From NCBI RefSeq assembly GCF_900115775.1, contig NZ_FOXS01000003.1, positions 62,001 through 126,000 on the forward strand: a stretch of 64,000 nt of DNA, given 5' to 3'. Within the stretch, counting starts at the first letter, position 1; each line of letters opens with the position of its first letter. Shown piece by piece: positions 1-6,652 of this stretch. A model generated the notes under the pieces. The model was not told the DNA's origin. It saw only the letters and a program-made list of their open reading frames with translations, and did not search any database. The position numbers and the translations under genes were made by a program. Origin of the DNA: Hymenobacter arizonensis (GTDB taxonomy: Bacteria; Bacteroidota; Bacteroidia; Cytophagales; Hymenobacteraceae).

Positions 1-602
1 GGCAGCACCTCGTGGCGCAGCAGGTTGCGCTGGTACACGGGGCTGTCGTTGCTGTCGTCTTCGCGCCAACGCAGGCCGCGCTCCACCAAGTAGTCGTGCA
101 GGTCTTCGCGGCCCACGCCCAGCAGCGGGCGCACCACAAAGCCGTTTTTCACCTGAATGCCGTGCAGGCCAGCCAGGCCGGTGCCGTGGGTCAGGTTCAG
201 AATCATGGTTTCGGCCTGGTCGCGCTGGTGGTGGGCCGTGGCGATGTAGGCCAGCCCCTGGGTGGCGCGCACCTGCTCAAACCAGCGGTAGCGCAGCAGG
301 CGGGCCGCCATCTGGGTCGAGATGCCTTCCTGCTCAGCAAATTCTTTGGTCCGGAAAAACTCGGCGAAGTAGGGGAGACCGTACTGCTTGGCCAGCTTGC
401 GCACGAACTGCTCGTCGGCGTCGGCGTCTTCGCCGCGCAGGCCGAAGTGGCAGTGCGCCACCGCCACTTGAACCCCGAGCCGGTGCAAAATGTCTAACAA
501 TACCACCGAATCCAGCCCCCCACTCACGGTGACCAGAATGGGGTCGTTTTCGATGGAAAACAGGTTGTGCTCCTCAATGAAGCGGCGAACGGTATCGAGC
601 AT
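1..602 (-). CDS. tilS: tRNA(Ile)-lysidine synthase, 3' end outside the window
   Basis: Ligates lysine to C34 of tRNA-Ile (CAU anticodon) using ATP, so that AUA is read as isoleucine; a cytosolic enzyme. Reading leftward from an ATG at 602, the first 200 residues show the PP-loop ATPase motif SGGLDS at about residue 28, then HCHFGLRGEDAD near 50 and AHHQRDQAET near 122, and VRPLL near 160. All are hallmarks of the TilS N-terminal domain (the usual AHHxDDQxET appears here as AHHQRDQAET). The frame is open to the window edge, so the C-terminal domains are not seen. It diverges from the OstA-like gene, with a 92-bp palindrome in between. Confidence 0.93.
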   Translation of the reverse strand, partial: MLDTVRRFIEEHNLFSIENDPILVTVSGGLDSVVLLDILHRLGVQVAVAHCHFGLRGEDADADEQFVRKLAKQYGLPYFAEFFRTKEFAEQEGISTQMAARLLRYRWFEQVRATQGLAYIATAHHQRDQAETMILNLTHGTGLAGLHGIQVKNGFVVRPLLGVGREDLHDYLVERGLRWREDDSNDSPVYQRNLLRHEVL

Positions 603-627
603 AGTAAATAAGGTGACGATTAACAAC

Positions 628-719
628 GTCATGCAGAGCGCAGCGAAGCATCTCGCGTGCTGTAGCAACCCAACCGAAACAACGAAGCGAGCGAGATGCT
701 TCGCTGCGCTCTGCATGAC
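628..719. repeat. Intergenic palindrome, GTCAT superfamily, 29-bp perfect arms
   Basis: Arms 628-656 and 691-719 are perfect reverse complements. The arm starts GTCATGCAGAGCGCAGCGAA and ends in CATCTCGC; the 34-nt loop has no obvious structure. It lies in the divergent promoter region of tilS and the OstA-like gene. The same arm recurs at 6547-6641. Confidence 0.95.
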
Positions 720-792
720 GGCCCAGTTTGTGAAGCCGGCATGCCTTTGGGTACTACACCGCAAAGATGGCCGTTAGCGCGGGGCCCATCCG

Positions 793-800
793 TACCTTTG
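793..800 (+). promoter_or_regulatory. Bacteroidota -7 element TACCTTTG
   Basis: Exact match to TAnnTTTG, 8 nt before the ATG at 809. It implies a very short leader and helps choose 809 over the upstream ATG at 767. No convincing -33 TTTG is visible. Confidence 0.55.
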
Positions 801-808
801 ACCACCGA

Positions 809-2608
809 ATGTCCTCAACACGCATCTTTTTTCTTCTGCTCATTGTGCTGCTGCCGTTGCTCGGGCAGGCGCAGCGCTCCGCTCCGGCGCCCGCCCGCCC
901 GGCGCCTGCCCGTCCGGGAGCGGCAAGCAAGGCCCCAGCAAAGGGCGCGCCCATTCAGCTGCTGACGGCTGGCTCGCTGGTGGGCGGCGATTTCAACGGG
1001 GCCAAAATTCGCAAGCTGCTCGGCAACGTGAGCTTTCAGCAGGAAGACACGTTCCTGTACTGCGACTCAGCCTACCAGTACCTCGACCGCAACCAGGTGG
1101 AAGCCTTCAGCAACGTGCGCGTGCTGCAGAGCGATACCATGACCATCACAGGCGATAAAGGCTTTTACGACGGCGACAAGCGAACAGCCCGCATGGAAGG
1201 CAACGTGGTGATGCGCGATACCCGCATGACCCTAACCACGCCCAGTCTGGTCTACGACCTCAATCGCAAAACAGCTTCCTACACCGAAACCGGCCACCTC
1301 ACCGACCCGCAAAACACCCTCGATAGCCAGCAAGGCTTCTACGATACCAATTCCAAGGTCTTCGTGTTTACGAACAACGTGCACCTCGTCACGCCCGACT
1401 CTGAGCTGAACAACGACCTGCTGCGCTATAATACAATCTCGAAAATTGCCTACTTCGACGGGCCTACGCGCATCAAAGGCAAGGATGGAGACTTATATGC
1501 AGAGGGAGGGAATTATAACACCATTACCCGGGTATCGAACTTTCAGAAGAACGCCAAAATTGATACGCCCAACTACCGGCTAGGCGGCGACAAACTGGTG
1601 TACGATGAGGTGAAACAGTATGGCTTGGCCACCGGCCACGTGAGCCTGATTTCCAAAAAAGACAACCTGACCCTGCGCGGCGATGTGGGCCGCTACTGGC
1701 GGGGCCTGGGCCGCACCAAGCTCTACGGCGGCCGGCCAGTGGTGCGCAACATCAGCGAGAAGGACACCTTATATATGGCCGCCGACACGCTGATAAGCAT
1801 GGAGGCCCGCCCCGGCCAAACCACCACCCGCACGGTACTCTATGCCTACCCCAAGGTGCAGATATTCCGGGGCAACCTGCAGGGCATCTGCGACTCGCTG
1901 ACCTACGACCGGCAAGACAGCATCATTTACCTCAATCGCGGCCCCGTGCTGTGGCAGGCCAAAAACCAGCTCACGGCCGATTCGATGCAGATTCGCTCGA
2001 AGCGGGGCCGCATCGATGAGATGCGGCTGTATGCCAACGCCTTTGCCGTTGACCAGGATACACTCTTGAACTTTAACCAAACCAAGGGCCGCAACATGAT
2101 GGCCTACTTCCGCGAGAACAAGCTGCGGCGCGTAGACGTGCTCGGCAACGCGGAAAGCATCTTTTATGCTCTCGACAACGACACCGCCACCACGGGCATG
2201 AACCGGGTGCTGTCGGCCAACATGCGGATGCTGTTCGTGGATAGCAAGCTGAACAAAATCACAGTGCTCACCAATCCGGAAGCCAAATTCTTCCCGCCCC
2301 ATGAGCTGAAGCCCGACGACGAGCGTCTCAAAGGCTTTCAGTGGCGGGCCAAGGAACGGCCCACCCGCCGCCAGGTGTTGGGCAAGCAGTTCGACGACCG
2401 GCCCAAAAAGCGACCTGCTCCCAAAAAGAAGGCTGCGCCGGCTGCCAAGCGGAATCCCAAAGCAAAAACACCCCCCGCCAAAGTGCCTGCCAAAGCCACC
2501 CCGTCCAAGCTCCCAGTGCCCCCGAAGCCGGTGAGTTCGCCCGCCAAGCCCGCGGCCATTGCGCTGCCGCCCAGGCAGCCTGCCACCAAACCAGCACCGC
2601 GGCCTTAG
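809..2608 (+). CDS. OstA/LptA-like outer-membrane LPS transport protein with a basic Pro/Ala/Lys tail
   Basis: A 599-residue secreted protein. Residues 1-21 are a signal peptide (hydrophobic FFLLLIVLLPLLG, cleavage likely after GQA). After a short Pro/Ala linker, residues of about 50-480 are repeats of OstA/LptA type: repeated D-x-x-x-Y, N-V and F-x-x-N-V strands that in LptA/LptD form a beta-jellyroll carrying lipopolysaccharide across the periplasm. The last ~75 residues are almost only K, P and A, a low-complexity basic tail not found in LptA itself. The start at 809 is preferred to 767 because the signal peptide begins there and a TAnnTTTG box lies just upstream. Family membership is fairly sure; the role in LPS transport is inferred from the family. 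bamD, another outer-membrane biogenesis gene, follows 104 bp downstream with its own promoter. Confidence 0.85.
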   Translation: MSSTRIFFLLLIVLLPLLGQAQRSAPAPARPAPARPGAASKAPAKGAPIQLLTAGSLVGGDFNGAKIRKLLGNVSFQQEDTFLYCDSAYQYLDRNQVEAFSNVRVLQSDTMTITGDKGFYDGDKRTARMEGNVVMRDTRMTLTTPSLVYDLNRKTASYTETGHLTDPQNTLDSQQGFYDTNSKVFVFTNNVHLVTPDSELNNDLLRYNTISKIAYFDGPTRIKGKDGDLYAEGGNYNTITRVSNFQKNAKIDTPNYRLGGDKLVYDEVKQYGLATGHVSLISKKDNLTLRGDVGRYWRGLGRTKLYGGRPVVRNISEKDTLYMAADTLISMEARPGQTTTRTVLYAYPKVQIFRGNLQGICDSLTYDRQDSIIYLNRGPVLWQAKNQLTADSMQIRSKRGRIDEMRLYANAFAVDQDTLLNFNQTKGRNMMAYFRENKLRRVDVLGNAESIFYALDNDTATTGMNRVLSANMRMLFVDSKLNKITVLTNPEAKFFPPHELKPDDERLKGFQWRAKERPTRRQVLGKQFDDRPKKRPAPKKKAAPAAKRNPKAKTPPAKVPAKATPSKLPVPPKPVSSPAKPAAIALPPRQPATKPAPRP

Positions 2609-2673
2609 CTGCAACCTTTCCTCCTCTTCTGGCACTCTTGGTTCCGGCGGCCCAACCCGAAGCGCTGCGCCGC

Positions 2674-2704
2674 TTGTCTTCGCCGGCTCAAATCGTTACC
2701 TTTG
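2674..2704 (+). promoter_or_regulatory. Promoter of bamD-rpoZ
   Basis: TTG at 2674-2676 and TACCTTTG at 2697-2704 are separated by 20 nt, close to the Bacteroidota sigma-ABfr arrangement (TTTG, about 19-20 nt, TAnnTTTG). The ATG of bamD follows 8 nt later. Confidence 0.65.
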
Positions 2705-2712
2705 CACCCCTT

Positions 2713-3543
2713 ATGCCGATTTCCCGCCTCACGGTTCTTTTTCTGCTTGTTAGTACGCTCGTACTAGGCTCCTGTGCCAGCAGCTACCAACGTTTGTTGA
2801 AGAGCCCCGACGTTAATAAAAAGTACGAAGCTGCCATTGCGTACTACGAAAAGGGTGACTTCTTCCGGGCCGGTACCCTGCTCGAAGACCTGATTCCGCT
2901 GCTGAAAGGCCGGCCCGAAGCCGAAAAGGCTCAGTTCTACTTTGCCAATACGAACTACAAGCAGCGCAACTACGTGCTGAGTGCGTTCTATTTCAAGCAG
3001 TTCAACGACACTTACCCAAACTCGGAGTATGCCGAGGAATCGGCGTTTCTGAACTCAAAATCGCTGTTTCTGGACTCGCCTGGCTTTGAGCTCGACCAAA
3101 CCAATACCGTGTCGGCCCTCGAATCCATTCAGGATTTTCTGAACCGTTACCCCGAAAGCAAGTTCAGGGCTGAGACGGAGAATATGTCGCAGGAGCTGCA
3201 GAAGAAGCTGGAAAACAAAGCTTTTGAAAGCGCTAAGCTGTACTATCAGCTCCGCTACAACCAGGCGGCCGTGGTGGCCCTCACCAATTTTCAACAAGAT
3301 TATCCGGCCTCGATTTTTGCCGAGCAAGCCGCGTTTCTTCGCCTAACGGCCCAATATGCGTGGGCTCAGGAAAGCATCGAGTCCAAGCAGCGCGAGCGGT
3401 TTTCGGAAGCGGTAAGCTTTTATCAGCAATTTCTGGATGCCTACCCCCGTAGCAAAAACATAAAGGCAGCCCAGGAAATGTACGACGTCAGCCAGGCCCA
3501 GATTGTCAAGTTGAAAGACGTTCCTGCGTCGGCCTCTAACTAA
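2713..3543 (+). CDS. bamD: Outer membrane assembly lipoprotein BamD
   Basis: A 276-residue lipoprotein of the BAM complex, which folds beta-barrel proteins into the outer membrane; it is anchored on the periplasmic face of that membrane. The N-terminus is a lipoprotein signal with lipobox LGSC (Cys at about residue 20). The rest is helical TPR repeats of BamD/YfiO type (motifs such as AEKAQFYFANTNYKQRNY and FQQDYPASIFAEQAAFL). The length is close to E. coli BamD (245). The start at 2713 is set by the signal peptide and by the promoter box ending at 2704; the open frame extends further upstream but inside the preceding gene. rpoZ follows after 20 nt and is probably co-transcribed. Confidence 0.92.
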   Translation: MPISRLTVLFLLVSTLVLGSCASSYQRLLKSPDVNKKYEAAIAYYEKGDFFRAGTLLEDLIPLLKGRPEAEKAQFYFANTNYKQRNYVLSAFYFKQFNDTYPNSEYAEESAFLNSKSLFLDSPGFELDQTNTVSALESIQDFLNRYPESKFRAETENMSQELQKKLENKAFESAKLYYQLRYNQAAVVALTNFQQDYPASIFAEQAAFLRLTAQYAWAQESIESKQRERFSEAVSFYQQFLDAYPRSKNIKAAQEMYDVSQAQIVKLKDVPASASN

Positions 3544-3563
3544 TTTGTAATTAATATCAGCCC

Positions 3564-3911
3564 ATGAAACCTAATCCTAACACCCCGTCGAGCTCCATCA
3601 TCACGCGCAACGTGGCCGACATCACCGGCGACAACGGCAACGTGTACGAGGCCATCGCCGTGATTTCCAAGCGCGCCAACCAGCTGTCGGTAAAGCTGAA
3701 GGAAGAGCTGAACGACCGTTTGGCCGAGTTCGCTTCGACCGTCGACAACCTGGAAGAAGTGTTCGAGAACCGCGAGCAAATCGAGGTTTCCAAGCAGTAC
3801 GAGCGCATGCCCAAGCCCACTAGCCTCGCCATTGAGGAGTTCCTGCAGGGCAAAATCCAGTACACCACGCCCGAGCCGGAAGAGATTCCAGTACCCCGCG
3901 AGCTGTTCTAG
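3564..3911 (+). CDS. rpoZ: RNA polymerase omega subunit (Rpb6-type)
   Basis: A 115-residue omega subunit that helps assemble and stabilise RNA polymerase by clamping the beta' chain. The central segment has the conserved NVYEAIAVISKRANQL pattern (residues about 27-42) found in omega/Rpb6 proteins, including the basic K-R-A-N/R core. It is longer than E. coli omega (91), with an acidic C-terminus, as in other Bacteroidota. It sits 20 nt after bamD on the same strand, so the pair is likely one operon. A 7-bp hairpin follows at 3920. Confidence 0.88.
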   Translation: MKPNPNTPSSSIITRNVADITGDNGNVYEAIAVISKRANQLSVKLKEELNDRLAEFASTVDNLEEVFENREQIEVSKQYERMPKPTSLAIEEFLQGKIQYTTPEPEEIPVPRELF

Positions 3912-3919
3912 GGGCGTTT

Positions 3920-3937
3920 GACCCTCCTTCGAGGGTC
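3920..3937 (+). terminator. Possible weak terminator after rpoZ
   Basis: GACCCTC / GAGGGTC stem with a CTTC loop, 9 nt after the rpoZ stop. There is no real T tract (CTATTAT follows), so termination may be weak. Confidence 0.4.
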
Positions 3938-3944
3938 CTATTAT

Positions 3945-4049
3945 AAAAGAACGTCATGCTGAGCTTGCCGAAGCATCTCTATCGCAGCAGCTAACTAAGT
4001 TTAGTATTGCGGTAGAGATGCTTCGGCAAGCTCAGCATGACGTTCTTTT
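3945..4049. repeat. Intergenic palindrome, GTCAT superfamily, 42-bp arms
   Basis: Arms 3945-3986 and 4008-4049 match at 41 of 42 positions. The core is GTCATGCTGAGCTTGCCGAA, a CTTGCCGAA variant seen only here. The loop is 21 nt. It lies between rpoZ and coaC and ends 24 nt before the coaC start. Confidence 0.95.
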
Positions 4050-4073
4050 GTGCTACACACAAGCTGAATAGCA

Positions 4074-4667
4074 ATGCCCGAATCCAGCAATCCGCTTCCT
4101 ACAACGGTCCTTTCCGGACGCCGCATTCTGTTGGGCGTCAGTGCCAGCATTGCTGCCTACAAAGCCGCCCCGCTCACCCGCCTACTCGTCAAAGCCGGGG
4201 CCGAGGTGCAGGTCATTCTGACCGAAGCCGCTGCCGCTTTCGTGACGCCGCTCACGCTGGGCACTCTCTCTAAAAAGCCCGTGCTGACGGGCTTTTTGCG
4301 TGATGCCGCCGCCGGGGAGTGGCACAACCACGTAGAACTGGGGCTGTGGGCCGACGCCTTGGTGATTGCGCCCGCCAGTGCCAATACTATCGGCCAGTTG
4401 GCCAATGGCTTGTGCCCCAATCTGCTGTGCGCCGTGTATTTATCGGCCCGCTGCCCGGTTTTTCTGGCCCCAGCCATGGACGTGGATATGTTTGCGCACC
4501 CGGCCGTCACTCAGAATCTAACGCGCCTGCGCTCTTTCGGCAACCACGTGTTCGACTCGCCGAGTGGCGAGCTGGCCAGTGGGCTGAGTGGTCCCGGCCG
4601 CATGCTGGAACCGGAGGAGATTGTGGTGGAGCTAGAACGATTTTTTGGGGGAACATGGGCGCGATGA
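4074..4667 (+). CDS. coaC: Phosphopantothenoylcysteine decarboxylase (CoaC half of coaBC)
   Basis: A 197-residue HFCD-family flavoprotein that decarboxylates phosphopantothenoylcysteine to phosphopantetheine in coenzyme A synthesis. Visible motifs: GVSASIAAYK (about residue 22), WHNHVELGLWADALVIAPAS (about 83-102, with the catalytic His and the FMN-binding region), ANTIGQLANG and APAMDVDM (about 130). The motif written PAMN in E. coli Dfp is PAMD here, and the Dfp active-site ACG is ASG (SGELASG); I believe both are common in Bacteroidota, but this was not checked. In most bacteria this domain is fused to CoaB. Here it stops at 4667, right after the end of the domain, and a 183-bp palindrome separates it from coaB, which is in the same frame. 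Confidence 0.88.
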   Translation: MPESSNPLPTTVLSGRRILLGVSASIAAYKAAPLTRLLVKAGAEVQVILTEAAAAFVTPLTLGTLSKKPVLTGFLRDAAAGEWHNHVELGLWADALVIAPASANTIGQLANGLCPNLLCAVYLSARCPVFLAPAMDVDMFAHPAVTQNLTRLRSFGNHVFDSPSGELASGLSGPGRMLEPEEIVVELERFFGGTWAR

Positions 4668-4701
4668 ATTTGCTGAGCCGTGCATTTGGCTCACCTGCGT
4701 G

Positions 4702-4884
4702 AACCTCACCCCTGCCGGGCACGGCCCCGGCCCTGCCGGGTACGACCCCTCTCCAAAAGAGAGGGGAGCCTGACGATTAACGAACGTCTTCGTAAGTCTA
4801 CATCCGCGCCGCCGTGGCTCCCCTCTTTTTTGGAGAGGGGTCGTACCCGGCAGGGCCGGGGCCGTGCCCGGCAGGGGTGAGGTT
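4702..4884. repeat. Long GC-rich palindrome between coaC and coaB, 69-bp arms
   Basis: Arms 4702-4770 and 4816-4884 match at 68 of 69 positions. Each begins AACCTCACCCCTGCCGGGCA and contains a small self-complementary part around CCCCTCTCC...GGAGAGGGG. The spacer is 45 nt. The same arm family forms the outer shell of the nested repeat at 14419-14700. It has stops in the coaC/coaB frame. Confidence 0.96.
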
Positions 4885-4952
4885 ACCCGCGTCAGAGTTG
4901 CCCTAGCCGAATCCCACCGCCCCAAAACGTTTTATCCTTCTCATCTCCCAGA

Positions 4953-5603
4953 ATGCACATCCTTCTCACCGCCGGCCCAACTTACGAGCCCCTCGACCCT
5001 GTCCGTTTCCTCGGCAACCGCTCGACGGGCAAGATGGGCTACGCCATAGCAGAAGCCTTTGCTGCCCAGGGCGCGGAAGTGACACTCATCAGCGGCCCCA
5101 GCTACTTGCCGGACCCGGCCAGCCCGCGCATCCGCACCGTGCGGGTGGAGACGGCGGCGGAGATGTATGCAGCAGCCTCAGAAGTAGCTTTGGAGGCCGA
5201 TGTGTGGGTATTTGCCGCCGCGGTAGCCGACTACCGGCCGGCCAAGGTAGGGGTGGATAAGATTAAAAAGTCCGGTGAAACGCTCACCCTGGAGCTGGTG
5301 AAAAACGTGGACATCGCAGCTACCCTCGGCCAACGCAAGCGACCTGAACAATTTGCTGTAGGTTTTGCGTTGGAGACTACAAACGAGCTGGCCCACGCTC
5401 AGGACAAGCTGCGCCGCAAGAAATTCGACCTCATTGTATTGAATTCCCTGCGCGACGCGGGCGCGGGGTTTGGCCACGACACCAACAAGGTGACCGTGCT
5501 GGATGCCGCCGGCCAAATCGTTAATTTTGAGTTGCAGTCCAAAGCCGAAGTGGCCCGCGGACTGGTAAGCCTGATTATGGCCAAATTGAACCCTGCCCCA
5601 TGA
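4953..5603 (+). CDS. coaB: Phosphopantothenate-cysteine ligase (CoaB half of coaBC)
   Basis: A 216-residue ligase joining cysteine to 4'-phosphopantothenate, the step before CoaC in coenzyme A synthesis. It begins right at the CoaB domain with LLTAGPTYEPLDPVRFLGN, then STGKMGYAIAE (about 24-34), AAAVADYRP (about 90), KIKK (about 103), the strongly conserved lysine region of the ligase, and NDxx-like contacts further on. There is no N-terminal extension, as expected if it is the detached C-terminal half of a fused CoaBC. Its stop overlaps the next start in an ATGA, so it is translationally linked to the DUF4835 gene. Confidence 0.9.
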   Translation: MHILLTAGPTYEPLDPVRFLGNRSTGKMGYAIAEAFAAQGAEVTLISGPSYLPDPASPRIRTVRVETAAEMYAAASEVALEADVWVFAAAVADYRPAKVGVDKIKKSGETLTLELVKNVDIAATLGQRKRPEQFAVGFALETTNELAHAQDKLRRKKFDLIVLNSLRDAGAGFGHDTNKVTVLDAAGQIVNFELQSKAEVARGLVSLIMAKLNPAP

Positions 5604-6523
5604 TGCGAAAACTTCTCGCGTTTCTGCCGATGCTCTTGCTGCTACTAGCAGATGGGCCCGCGGCCCGTGCCCAAGAGCTACTGGCCGAAGTGCAGGTGAC
5701 GACCCAAAACGTCACCATCACAGACCCCACCATCGTGACGCAGATGCAGAACGACATCCGCAACTTCCTGAACACCCGTTCTTTTTCTGCCCAAACCTAT
5801 AGGCCTGAGGAGCGGATTCGGTTGCGTGTCTTCATCGGCATCACGGCCATCCCCCAGAACGGCACTTACAATTCCACTATGCGCCTGATTTCGACGCGCC
5901 CGGTGTACGGTACCGGCTACGAAACCAACGTCATCAGCGTGGTCGACCGGAGTTTTAACTTCAACTACTCGCCGCAGAATCCCCTGGACTTCTCGCCCAA
6001 CAGCTTCGTGTCCAATCTCTCGTCGTTGCTGGGGTACTATGCCTATATGGTCATCGGCATCGACCGCGACACGTATGCCCGCCTTGGGGGAACGCAGTTT
6101 TACGAGCTGGCCCGCAACGTGGTAAACTACTCCGCGAACCAGACCAGCACCAGCGAACAAGACGAAGGCTGGCGCGGCACGGGCTCACGGGAGCGCCACT
6201 TCCTGCTCGACAACATCACCGACCCGCAATTTGAGTCTTTCCGCACGGGCTTGTATGGTTATTACCGCCAGGGTTTGGACCTGTTTATTGAAAAGCCCGA
6301 CGAAGCCCGCGCATCGGTGATGACGTCGCTGAGCGGAATTCAGCGCGCCGCGGTCACGCGCCCCGGTACCTTGTTTGCGCGCGCTTTCTTCGATGCGAAA
6401 GCTGATGAGATTGCTAACATATTCCGCACCAGTCAGGACCAGCAGCAGAAGCAGCAGCTCGTGACCATGCTCACGGAAGTGGACCCGACGAATTCGGCCA
6501 AATACCAAACGGTACTTAAATAA
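5600..6523 (+). CDS. DUF4835 family (PorD-like) exported protein
   Basis: A 307-residue exported protein with a signal peptide (MMRKLLAFLPMLLLLLADG, cleavage near ARAQ). The body matches the DUF4835 pattern of Bacteroidota: QELLAEVQV at the mature N-terminus, then a beta-rich region with GTYNSTMRLISTRPVYGTGY and a helical C-terminus ending in TEVDPTNSAKYQ. Some annotation pipelines call this family PorD and link it to the type IX secretion system; I cannot confirm that from sequence. The ATGA overlap with coaB, conserved in many relatives as far as I recall, suggests co-transcription with CoA genes. Confidence 0.8.
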   Translation: MMRKLLAFLPMLLLLLADGPAARAQELLAEVQVTTQNVTITDPTIVTQMQNDIRNFLNTRSFSAQTYRPEERIRLRVFIGITAIPQNGTYNSTMRLISTRPVYGTGYETNVISVVDRSFNFNYSPQNPLDFSPNSFVSNLSSLLGYYAYMVIGIDRDTYARLGGTQFYELARNVVNYSANQTSTSEQDEGWRGTGSRERHFLLDNITDPQFESFRTGLYGYYRQGLDLFIEKPDEARASVMTSLSGIQRAAVTRPGTLFARAFFDAKADEIANIFRTSQDQQQKQQLVTMLTEVDPTNSAKYQTVLK

Positions 6524-6546
6524 TTATGAGTTAAGAATTCATAACG

Positions 6547-6641
6547 GTCATGCAGAGCGCAGCGAAGCATCTCGCGTGTGTAGTGACTCAATGAGATGAA
6601 TTACTTAAGCACGCGAGATGCTTCGCTGCGCTCTGCATGAC
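6547..6641. repeat. Intergenic palindrome, GTCAT superfamily, 32-bp perfect arms
   Basis: Arms 6547-6578 and 6610-6641 are perfect reverse complements, with the same variant as the copy at 628 (GTCATGCAGAGCGCAGCGAA). The right arm ends 11 nt before the recN start, so no separate promoter fits between the repeat and recN. Confidence 0.95.
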
Positions 6642-6652
6642 GCAACAACTTT

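Noticed and set aside
628..719. Palindromes as simple terminators
   Set aside because: Many lie in divergent or promoter positions, lack T tracts and have loops of 20-120 nt; real terminators with T tracts are present separately, sometimes inside the loops.
4702..4884. Target-site duplication around the coaC/coaB palindrome
   Set aside because: The flanks (CTGCGTG and CCGCGTC) share only a few bases; this is not enough to claim a duplication.
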